From the NCBI RefSeq assembly GCF_000170755.1, contig NZ_ABCK01000027.1:1-64000 (forward strand): a stretch of 64,000 nt of DNA, read 5' to 3'. Positions within the stretch are counted from its first letter, which is position 1, and the number at the start of each line of letters is the position of its first letter. The notes under the pieces were generated by a model. The model did not search any database. It saw nothing but the letters and a program-made list of their open reading frames with translations, and was not told the origin of the DNA. The stretch comes from Lentisphaera araneosa HTCC2155 (lineage in GTDB: Bacteria > Verrucomicrobiota > Lentisphaeria > Lentisphaerales > Lentisphaeraceae). Position numbers and translations under genes: made by a program. Shown here one piece after another: positions 45,304-52,075 of this stretch.

Positions 45304-45846
45304 CTATCCTGGACAACAATGGCGTTGACACTTTTTACGGTGTTTGAAATTTAAAATGTGGGCTAGCAAAATAAAGGCTACTCCAATGGGGACTGCTGAA
45401 AATTTGATTTCTGATTTGTTTACGAAAGCGGTGTCACTAGTTTCCGATGTATCTATACTGTTAAGTAAAGCGGTCTCAGCACAGCTTTGATCTTTACAAG
45501 ACGTTTCGCAAGGACTAGAATCTTCTTCAATAACATTGGCGACTTCATTTGTTGGAGGTGGGCAGCAGGGTTCTTCTTTAAAGGTGCCATAACTCGTTAA
45601 ACTAAGGCCAATGAGTCCACAGAAGAGAACGAGTTTGGAGTTGTACTTTATGTAAGAACGTAAAAATACAGGTATGCCAATTAATAAAGCGACGACGAGC
45701 ATTAAGTGGTGGAAAAGTGGGTGAGTGAAGTACTGGCTCAACCAAGCACCGGAAAACATAATCACCCAAGGCATAAAAAGGCAATGAATGAGGCATACAA
45801 CTGAAGCGAGACTGCCAATGAGGTCAGCATCTATTTTTTTTAACAT
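45304..45846 (-). CDS. MerC-domain membrane protein with Cys-rich C-terminal loop
   Basis: 180 residues. The first ~95 form four short helices with a MerC-like opening: SLASVVCLIHCLFMPWV has the paired cysteines of helix 1. A cysteine-rich segment follows (EEPCCPPP, SSPCETSCKDQSC), then another helix (about 145-165) and a tail CQRHCCPG. MerC proteins carry mercuric ions across the membrane, but many MerC-domain proteins in marine bacteria have no proven role and may bind other soft metals. A Fur-like palindrome lies 19-36 bp upstream of the start. The arsJ-gap pair is on the same strand upstream. Confidence 0.8.
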   Translation of the reverse strand: MLKKIDADLIGSLASVVCLIHCLFMPWVIMFSGAWLSQYFTHPLFHHLMLVVALLIGIPVFLRSYIKYNSKLVLFCGLIGLSLTSYGTFKEEPCCPPPTNEVANVIEEDSSPCETSCKDQSCAETALLNSIDTSETSDTAFVNKSEIKFSAVPIGVAFILLAHILNFKHRKKCQRHCCPG

Positions 45847-45864
45847 AATTAAACCCTAAAGATA

Positions 45865-45882
45865 TTGATAATTCATTATCAA
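45865..45882. promoter_or_regulatory. Fur-family-like palindrome upstream of the MerC-like gene
   Basis: A perfect 8-2-8 inverted repeat, TTGATAAT-TC-ATTATCAA, lies 19 bp before the MerC-like ATG. It resembles the 7-1-7 core of Fur/Zur boxes (TGATAAT-N-ATTATCA) with one extra central base. This suggests metal-responsive repression of the MerC-like gene, but no regulator gene is in the window. Confidence 0.55.
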
Positions 45883-45934
45883 CAATAGACCGATAAGTTT
45901 TATGTGCAAGAAAAGTGTATAAGAAAGTAAAAGA

Positions 45935-47134
45935 CTATTTTTGTGAATTGAGTTTTTTGCTGATGAAACTTGTGATTACCAGGAAGCTTAAAGAACCAAT
46001 GAGACAAGCCATTAGCCCGCCGACTTGATAGAGTATACCTGAGAGCAGGGTGCCAAAGAGACGACCTATGGCATTGGCCATATAATAGAAACCCACACTC
46101 ATTGCGGCTTTATCAGATTTTGAGAATGAAAGAATAAGGTAAGAATGAAAGGAAGAGTTGAGAGCAAAGAAAAAGCCAAAAAGCATGAGTCCACCTACGA
46201 GGATGTAGGAATTATAGTCAAATATTGCGGACCCCGCTATGATTAAGCTCATAGAAATGCAGAGCGTGAGCGAGAGTTTAAAGGCCTTGTTCTTATCCTC
46301 TTTTGAGCCGTCGGCAGATTTCAGTAATTTGGGAGCAGAGGATTGTACGGCACCATAAGCAATAACCCACACAGCGTGAAAAGTTCCCACTTGTGTGAAG
46401 GACCAATGAAGATATTCGTGAAAAAAGACGGGAACGGCCACAACAAACCAAATATCTCTAGCACCAAAAAGAAAGACTCGAGCAGCAGCTAAAAGGTTGA
46501 TCTCACGCCCTTGATTAAAGAAGTCTTTGAGGCGGTCTTTACTTTTTACTTGGCCTAAATCACCTTTAAGTTTGAGAAGTACAGTAGCGAGTATCAGGGC
46601 AATGCCTAAAGCCATGATAATGAGCGAAGTACTAAAACCCCAATTCTGTAAGAGGAAGGCTCCAAAGAAAAATCCAAAACCTTTCACGGCATTTTTCGAA
46701 CCGGTCAAAATAGCCGTCCATTTAAAGAGCTTTGATGAACTATCGGAAACGAGGAATTTTACCGCTGTTTTGGAACTCATTTTTGTGAGGTCTTTTGCGA
46801 TTCCCGCAAAGGCTTGAGCTCCCATGACAAAAGCTAAGGATAGTGCGGGTTTCCAGCTATCACTTAATTGCGAAAGTGCGGAAAGCGCAAAAACCTGCAG
46901 AGCTAATCCACTAATTAAACTCTGCCGTAGACCTTTGCGTTGCGCATACCAGCCTCCAAAGAGGTTGGTGAGAACTCCGCAGAGTTCATATAGCAAGAAC
47001 ATAAATGCCAGTTCAACTGCAGTGAAACCCTTGCTATGAAAATACAAAAGACAGAGCATGCGCAAAGCACCATCTGTAAGCATGAAGCTCCAGTAAGCGG
47101 CTGTGACAATACCGTAGTCTTTGAGATTTTTCAT
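45935..47134 (-). CDS. arsJ: Organoarsenical efflux MFS transporter
   Basis: 399 residues with about twelve membrane helices. The N-terminus (LKDYGIVTAAYWSFMLTDGALRMLCLLYFH), here as separate recognisable pieces LTDGALRML and ELCGVLTNLFGGW, is characteristic of ArsJ. AGIAKDLTKMSSK and GSKNAVKGFG are further family stretches. ArsJ exports 1-arseno-3-phosphoglycerate, which falls apart outside to arsenate. The gene lies 9 bp after a GAPDH gene of the ArsJ-associated type, the partner that makes its substrate. The pair together gives arsenate resistance without reduction. No arsR, arsC or arsB/acr3 is seen nearby. Confidence 0.88.
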   Translation of the reverse strand: MKNLKDYGIVTAAYWSFMLTDGALRMLCLLYFHSKGFTAVELAFMFLLYELCGVLTNLFGGWYAQRKGLRQSLISGLALQVFALSALSQLSDSWKPALSLAFVMGAQAFAGIAKDLTKMSSKTAVKFLVSDSSSKLFKWTAILTGSKNAVKGFGFFFGAFLLQNWGFSTSLIIMALGIALILATVLLKLKGDLGQVKSKDRLKDFFNQGREINLLAAARVFLFGARDIWFVVAVPVFFHEYLHWSFTQVGTFHAVWVIAYGAVQSSAPKLLKSADGSKEDKNKAFKLSLTLCISMSLIIAGSAIFDYNSYILVGGLMLFGFFFALNSSFHSYLILSFSKSDKAAMSVGFYYMANAIGRLFGTLLSGILYQVGGLMACLIGSLSFLVITSFISKKLNSQK

Positions 47135-47143
47135 GAGTTTATT

Positions 47144-48151
47144 TTAAAGCGACTTTTCCACTTTATCCAAGAGGTCAACCATGCGGTTGATATAACCAAT
47201 TTCGTTATCATACCAAGCGAGAATTTTGACTTGTGTTCCATTAATGACCATGGTAGATGGTGCATCAATAACTGAAGAACGCTTTTCATCTTTGTAATCA
47301 ACCGAGACGAGTGGTTTCTCTTCATAACCCAAGATGCCTTTCAAATAGCTTTCTGAAGCCTCTTTAAAGAACTGGTTCACTTCTTCTTTGGTCGTTGGAC
47401 GCTCTAGTTCAAAAACACAATCCGTTAAAGAACCGTTGAGCAAAGGAACTCGTACCGCTAAGCCATTGAGTTTACCTTTGAGTTCTGGATAAATAACTGT
47501 GATAGCCGTAGCTGATCCAGTAGTCGTTGGAATCAAGGATTCGCCACAGGCACGCGCACGTCGCAAGTCTTTGTGAGGAGCGTCAATAATAGTTTGTGTA
47601 TTGGTGATATCGTGGATAGTTGTCATGCAACCATGCTTGATACCGAGCTTTTCATTGATTACTTTCACTACGGGAGCTAAGCAATTTGTCGTGCACGAGG
47701 CAGAGGTGATGATATTTTGACTACCGTCGTAGAGTTCATCATTTATACCATAGACAATGTTGAGGGCGCCTTCTTCTTTGACGGGAGCAGATACGACAAC
47801 TTTTTGAGCTCCATTTTCAAAATAGGGTTGGAGGCTAGCTACAGACTTGTGAACTCCTGTACATTCTAGAACGATATCAATATTTTTCCCTGCCCATTGA
47901 CACTCAGAAGGTGAGGCTGCATTAGAAAATGTAATTTCTTTGCCATCAATAACAATAGCTTTTTCTGTAAAACTAATATTACGATCCCAACGACCGTGAA
48001 CTGAATCGAATTCGAGTAGGTGAGCTGCGCATTCCGCATCACCGTGGAGTTCATTAATGTGAACGATATTGAGTTCTCCGCGATCATAAGCTTCACGGAA
48101 AGCGAGACGGCCCATGCGGCCAAAACCATTAATGGCAATATTTGTAGACAT
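47144..48151 (-). CDS. gap: ArsJ-associated glyceraldehyde-3-phosphate dehydrogenase
   Basis: 335 residues, full GAPDH length. The NAD fold starts [14 protein letters not shown], and the catalytic cysteine is in [11 protein letters not shown] with its His partner in the RVP-containing half. The sequence differs from housekeeping GAPDH in the same way as the ArsJ-linked branch: [26 protein letters not shown] rather than the usual ND-MAYLLKYDS. It uses arsenate in place of phosphate to form 1-arseno-3-phosphoglycerate for export by ArsJ. A good ribosome-binding site (AAGGAATAAGAT) precedes it, and Pho-like direct repeats lie 60-80 bp upstream. It is first in the operon with arsJ. Confidence 0.88.
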   Translation of the reverse strand: MSTNIAINGFGRMGRLAFREAYDRGELNIVHINELHGDAECAAHLLEFDSVHGRWDRNISFTEKAIVIDGKEITFSNAASPSECQWAGKNIDIVLECTGVHKSVASLQPYFENGAQKVVVSAPVKEEGALNIVYGINDELYDGSQNIITSASCTTNCLAPVVKVINEKLGIKHGCMTTIHDITNTQTIIDAPHKDLRRARACGESLIPTTTGSATAITVIYPELKGKLNGLAVRVPLLNGSLTDCVFELERPTTKEEVNQFFKEASESYLKGILGYEEKPLVSVDYKDEKRSSVIDAPSTMVINGTQVKILAWYDNEIGYINRMVDLLDKVEKSL

Positions 48152-48211
48152 ATCTTATTCCTTTTAGTTTCTGCACTCTAATTAGGGTATGATATCTATT
48201 AGCACCAGTTC

Positions 48212-48233
48212 TAGTTAAATTATAGTTAAATTT
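48212..48233. promoter_or_regulatory. 11-bp direct repeats (Pho-box-like) between gap and the porin
   Basis: TAGTTAAATTA (48212-48222) is followed directly by TAGTTAAATTT (48223-48233). Tandem 11-bp units with a conserved half and an AT-rich half are the layout bound by PhoB/PhoP-type (OmpR-family) regulators. The site lies 61-82 bp upstream of gap and about 100 bp upstream of the divergent porin, so it could control either or both. Confidence 0.5.
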
Positions 48234-48334
48234 AAAGCTAAAAAACATTAATTGAGTTATCAGTTCAAATTGGAAAGATAATATAAGTGTGTTTAATTTA
48301 AGGCGTATTTAATAATTAAAGACACAATTTGAAC

Positions 48335-49171
48335 ATGAAAAGCAAAACAAAAGTAGGCTTATTTTTGGCTACCTTATTATCTTTAAGTCTTAGTGCACAC
48401 GATTCAAGTGCTCATGAACACAATGACCATAAGCTAGGAGATCAGTTGAAAGCAGATGCCGATTTAAAGTCGGGTAGCCAAGAACATGAACATGACAGTA
48501 AACTAGCTAGTTTTATTGGTGTAGAAGAATATATCAGCTTATCAGGTACGATTGGCCTTTACGGTCAAACTATGGATGCTAATGATGACAATATTGATCG
48601 TGATGAGTTAGCAGCAATTTACGGTGCCTTGCATTTAGAAACAAGAGAGTGGCAAGGTTTTCGGTTGGGCTTAACAGCTCTTGCTCATGGCGAGCTCCAT
48701 GATCATAATGATAACTATAATGAATATTACGATAATAATGCAGCGCTTTTAGCTGAAGCATTTTTAAAGTATAATTATAAAGAAACAGAGTTCACTCTTG
48801 GACGTCAAGGTGTGGATTGGTTGATGCTCGGTGACTATTTTGAAGGTGTTTTTGTTGAATCAGAGGCAATAGAAGATTTTCTAATTAGAGCGGCATGGGT
48901 TCACAAAGGTGCTGTGTTTGATCCGGATGAAATGTTTGATTATGACGAACTCAATGATGACGATGGAGTATTTGGTACAGAAATCACTTATAATGGTATC
49001 GAAGGTTTAGCCATTACAGGGCTTTATTACCAGGCTCCAGATGCTTACGATATTTATGGTGGTGAAGTTTTTCATGAATACGCGTTCTGCGATAAATGGA
49101 GTAATGCCTTCTTAGTTCAATATTTTGAAACTGATGAGAAATCTAGTTTTGCTGATTACCCATCCATTTAG
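48335..49171 (+). pseudogene. Outer-membrane porin (Opr-like), 5' part, interrupted by an IS110 element
   Basis: The start is the ATG at 48335 (a TTG two codons earlier is not needed). A signal peptide (LFLATLLSLSLSA) precedes a His/Asp-rich mature N-terminus (AHDSSAHEHNDHK). Beta-strands of a barrel follow (LSGTIGLYGQTMDANDD, TEFTLGRQGVDWLMLGDYFEGVFVE as separate pieces), as in the Opr-type porins. The open frame stops at TAG 49169-49171, just inside the inserted IS sequence. The rest of the gene resumes after the element at about 50789. As it stands the gene makes only about two thirds of the barrel. In intact form it would let small solutes through the outer membrane. Confidence 0.82.
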
Positions 49172-49319
49172 CCATATTTGTCAAGTAGACAATAATCTAT
49201 TGTATCCGTTTTTTGTTATTTTTGCTTAAAACGAAGCTTAGAATTAGCTCTTTACTTTGTGCCCATCTTGATTTCAACTTTGTGGGTACGAGTCTTCACA
49301 AAAGTGAAGCCCTCCAGCC

Positions 49320-49545
49320 ATCCATATAAGGTCAACGGTTTTAAAGGAACCGTGTTGATCAGTCCAACTTTTTCTTTTAGCTGCGCTCAACGCCTTAGAA
49401 ACTCCTAACGGTCATATCCTCGCCGTCCCATTCAGTTGGGTGTTAGGGCTCAGTCCTTCTCTATTGGACTGTCCAGGGTTTTAGGGGCTCGGGGAGGAGT
49501 GGGTCATCATCAGTAAATTGCTGTGAGTGTAAAGTGTACACTCAG
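49320..49545 (-). ncRNA. Candidate bridge/seek RNA region of the IS110 element
   Basis: The non-coding end downstream of the transposase is rich in hairpins: ACGGTT/AACCGT (49335-49353), CAGTCC/GGACTG (49451-49471), and GAGTGT/ACACTC (49525-49543), plus a short CCCA/TGGG pair near 49428-49440. IS110-family elements encode a guide RNA in a non-coding end; in the IS1111 branch it lies downstream of the transposase, as here. The boundaries and strand of any RNA are inferred, not seen. Confidence 0.45.
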
Positions 49546-49621
49546 CCATATCCTAATCAGTTAAGTTGTTTCGACGGAACAAGGGTAATCAATAGGTTCA
49601 TGACTGAGGTACTAAATTTAT

Positions 49622-50716
49622 TTAATGAACTTTTTTTGTGAGTCGCTCATATTTTTCTCTGCCGAAAAAATCGATAGGATCAAAAGGTTTCTTTCGTAAA
49701 AGCATAAAATAAATAGCTCGGCATATTTTATGTATAAAGATGGATCGTCCTTTGCGTTTACCGTGACGTTGATCGAGTTCATCGGCAAAGAATTTCATTA
49801 CTGGATCTGATTTTGCTAACATTGCGATTTCACCAAAGGCCCACTTTAAGTTAGGGTTGCCCATTTTTGTCCCACTATAACCATAACTTTTTCCCGCACT
49901 TTCTTTTTTGCATTTAACAACGCGACAGTAACTTGCATAATCACCTGGAGTTTTAAATCTTTGAATATCATGAGTTTCATAAACCAGAGTCATACCTAAA
50001 ATATCTCCGATACCTTTCATTGATTTCACTATTTCAAAATCTTCTTTGAACTGAGAGTCAAGGGTGAATTTCACAAGGTCCTTATCTATTTGTTTTAACT
50101 GATCAGTAAACATCTTTAGTAAATCGGCGTTGAGTTGATAGTTTCGAGCCATAGCATGATCTTCTGGTAGGAATGTCTGAAGATCCATGAACTGAAGTGA
50201 TGACTTTGCATTTCGTCGAAGCTCAGCAGAACTATGTTTTAAATTATTTTGGTCTTCGAAGAGATTAAGATAAATTGATATACCTGAGCGAATACTCACG
50301 AGCTTGATTCGACGGCGTAGTAGATCTCGGTGAGAACGAAACCGACGTGGACAAGCATACGCTTTGGGCAGGAGATTAGTTCGTAACAAATCTGTTATTT
50401 TTTTACTGTCTATTTTATCGTTCTTTGCTTTACCTCCATGAATTGCTCCCATATAAAGGGCATGGCCTAGGGCAAATTGAACGGGCTCTGTTTCACAAAA
50501 ATCAGATAATTTGTACCAGTTGTAAGTAGTTTCGCAGGCAATAGTAAGGTCATCCCAATAAGGAGAGAGGATTTTCTTCATGTACTGAAAGTCATTATTT
50601 TTGATCTCTGTGTGCACGTATATTTTTCCTTCTTTGTCCATCACGCAGATATAAGACATCGATTTGTGAAGATCAATTCCGCAGTGAAATTTTGTTTTTG
50701 TAGTATACATTTTCAT
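49622..50716 (-). CDS. IS110-family transposase (DEDD recombinase)
   Basis: 364 residues. The N-terminal RuvC-like DEDD domain begins HCGIDLHKSMSYICVMD (first Asp), with CETTYNWYKL (Glu) and KNDKIDSKKITDLL (Asp pair). The C-terminal Transposase_20 domain has MKGIGDILGMTLVYE (helix-hairpin-helix), the likely catalytic serine in CKKESAGKSYG, and GTKMGNPNLKW. It is full length and undamaged, so the element may be active. It moves the element by guide-RNA-directed recombination. The gene is antisense to the interrupted porin. Confidence 0.95.
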   Translation of the reverse strand: MKMYTTKTKFHCGIDLHKSMSYICVMDKEGKIYVHTEIKNNDFQYMKKILSPYWDDLTIACETTYNWYKLSDFCETEPVQFALGHALYMGAIHGGKAKNDKIDSKKITDLLRTNLLPKAYACPRRFRSHRDLLRRRIKLVSIRSGISIYLNLFEDQNNLKHSSAELRRNAKSSLQFMDLQTFLPEDHAMARNYQLNADLLKMFTDQLKQIDKDLVKFTLDSQFKEDFEIVKSMKGIGDILGMTLVYETHDIQRFKTPGDYASYCRVVKCKKESAGKSYGYSGTKMGNPNLKWAFGEIAMLAKSDPVMKFFADELDQRHGKRKGRSIFIHKICRAIYFMLLRKKPFDPIDFFGREKYERLTKKVH

Positions 50717-50788
50717 GGCAATATCCTTTTTTGTTTTGTGGAATTACAATTTAGGTTATTGCCATTTCTTTGCCAAATTTTGTAGATC

Positions 50789-51235
50789 ACGTTTGACCGT
50801 GAGTACTATTGGCTAAGCGTACTATCAGATGGAGATGGCTCTATTTTTCACGTCAATAATGTTCTAACATACGAAGATTTGAGTTTTGGTGGGGGTTATA
50901 TCGAAGCGGCTGATGGTGCTGGTGCGGGCAATATGCTCAACAATCCTTGGGACCCCTTTGAAGAAGATACTCACACAGATCGCCCTAATAGTGAAACCTG
51001 GTATGTTCAGGCTGAGTATGCTGTAAATGATGATTTAACTTTATCGTCTGTCTATGGTGAAAGTGATACAGATGAAGGTAATGGCGATGCAAAATTCAAC
51101 GAGTTTAATTTTGTTGTTGCTTACCAGGTATGTGAGTCACTACTTCTTGAAGCCGCATACATAAATTTGACAACGACTGATGATGCTGACGAGGGCTTTG
51201 ATAAACTGTGGATTCACGCCACATACGAATTTTAA
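50789..51235 (+). pseudogene. Outer-membrane porin, 3' part, downstream of the IS110 element
   Basis: An open frame resumes at about 50789 after an in-frame TAG (50783-50785) in the IS end: TFDREYYWLSVLSDGDGSI, then VLTYEDLSFGGGYIEA and so on. It has alternating hydrophobic strands and acidic turns like the 5' part and ends in HATYEF, a terminal Phe preceded by aromatic residues, the usual outer-membrane barrel signal. It has no start codon or ribosome-binding site of its own near the IS edge. Joined to 48335-49168 it gives a protein of about 425-430 residues, normal for such porins. Confidence 0.82.
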
Positions 51236-51272
51236 AAAAGAAGTTTGTTCGTTTCTTAATGAGATGTAATGT

Positions 51273-51294
51273 CAATTACACTTGATCTTAATTG
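51273..51294. promoter_or_regulatory. Inverted repeat upstream of the small lipoprotein gene
   Basis: CAATTA (51273-51278) and TAATTG (51289-51294) with 10 bases between, about 50-70 bp before the 51345 start. A similar pair lies upstream of the TonB receptor. It may be an operator; AT-rich chance repeats are also possible. Confidence 0.3.
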
Positions 51295-51344
51295 TTTTTA
51301 GTTCATTATTTATCACTCGTTAAAACTAAAAACAGGGAAAGTCA

Positions 51345-51815
51345 ATGAAAAAATTATTCGCCTCCGCACTTATTCTTAGTGTAGTCATGTCTTGTAAACA
51401 AGAAGCAAGTCAAACTCCTGAAGCTCCTGCTACTGAAACAGTAGAATCTCCGGCTAAAAGCTCAACAACTATGGCAGAGGTAAAAAAGCCAACTCAGCAT
51501 CTAAAAGTAGCTGATTTAACTTCATTGGATAATGCAGTTAAGGTTTTTAACGAAACAGTGGTAAAGTTGAAGGCCAAAACAAAATTTGATGCCGCAGAAC
51601 TTAACGAAATCCATTTGATTACGTACTCTACTGAAAAAGCGCTTGCCTATTTTGGTGAGAACTTTACTGGCGAGCAAAAAGAGCTTGCTAAAAAGGCTGT
51701 GATTGTCTTAGAGGAAGTCCACCTCGCTTCTGAAAGCAATAATAAAGATGCTACACAGAAAAAATTAACAGAATTTTTAGCTCTTGCGGTTCAAATAGCT
51801 ATGAAGCTTAAATAA
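51345..51815 (+). CDS. Small lipoprotein, DUF6746-like
   Basis: 156 residues. The lipobox is VVMSC (Cys17), followed by a Thr/Pro/Ala linker to about 50. The remainder is helical: TSLDNAVKVFNETVVKLKAK, AELNEIHLITYSTEKALAYF and IVLEEVHLASESNN. This recalls small periplasmic DUF6746-type proteins that share the 'EIHxLTY' and 'EVHLASE' helices; I am moderately sure. Its function is unknown. It stands alone between the broken porin and the TonB receptor, with its own terminator at 51839. Confidence 0.7.
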   Translation: MKKLFASALILSVVMSCKQEASQTPEAPATETVESPAKSSTTMAEVKKPTQHLKVADLTSLDNAVKVFNETVVKLKAKTKFDAAELNEIHLITYSTEKALAYFGENFTGEQKELAKKAVIVLEEVHLASESNNKDATQKKLTEFLALAVQIAMKLK

Positions 51816-51838
51816 TTATAAGTCTCTTATAGAATCAA

Positions 51839-51870
51839 AAAAGCTCTTCGTCTGAAGAGCTTTTTTTTCT
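51839..51870 (+). terminator. Intrinsic terminator after the small lipoprotein gene
   Basis: Perfect 9-bp stem AAGCTCTTC / GAAGAGCTT with loop GTCT, with A-rich left flank and a run of about eight T. Confidence 0.93.
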
Positions 51871-51989
51871 ATTAATACGGATATATTTTCTTAAAACACT
51901 AAGCTTTAGGGCTTGGTGTTTTTTATTTCCATTGATTCCTATTGTTAAGACTTCGATAAAATAAAGACCAAATATGTTAAAATAAAGTT

Positions 51990-52012
51990 TAATTGCGATT
52001 GAATATCAATTA
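51990..52012. promoter_or_regulatory. Inverted repeat upstream of the TonB receptor
   Basis: TAATTG (51990-51995) and CAATTA (52007-52012) enclose a smaller palindrome ATTGA-ATA-TCAAT. It sits 64-86 bp before the receptor start, where an iron or metal regulator would bind. It resembles a Fur box only loosely. Confidence 0.35.
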
Positions 52013-52075
52013 CAAGATGCTAAAGTTGTGATTAAATCTCAATAACAAAAAGTAATAACAAATAGGACAAACGCA

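Larger units (their letters stand above)
49172..50788 (-). mobile_element. IS110-family insertion sequence inside the porin gene
   Basis: About 1.6 kb between the two halves of the porin gene. It contains one transposase gene on the minus strand (49622-50716), a short leader of about 70 bp before it and about 450 bp of non-coding DNA after it. There are no obvious long terminal inverted repeats or target duplication, as expected for the family. Weak similarity between the two ends in opposite orientation (TTTGTCAA near 49179; TTTGGCAA read inward from 50780) may be subterminal repeats of the IS1111 kind. The junctions are set only to within a few bases from the porin reading frame. Confidence 0.85.

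Noticed and set aside
47144-48151. Reading this GAPDH as the glycolytic enzyme
   Set aside because: Its 9-bp link to arsJ and divergent N-terminal blocks fit the ArsJ-associated branch better, although a glycolytic role cannot be fully excluded.
49160-49325. CCATCCAT shared by the left IS junction and the IS interior as proof of a guide RNA
   Set aside because: Eight bases can match by chance and the implied RNA strand is opposite to the transposase; kept only as a lead.
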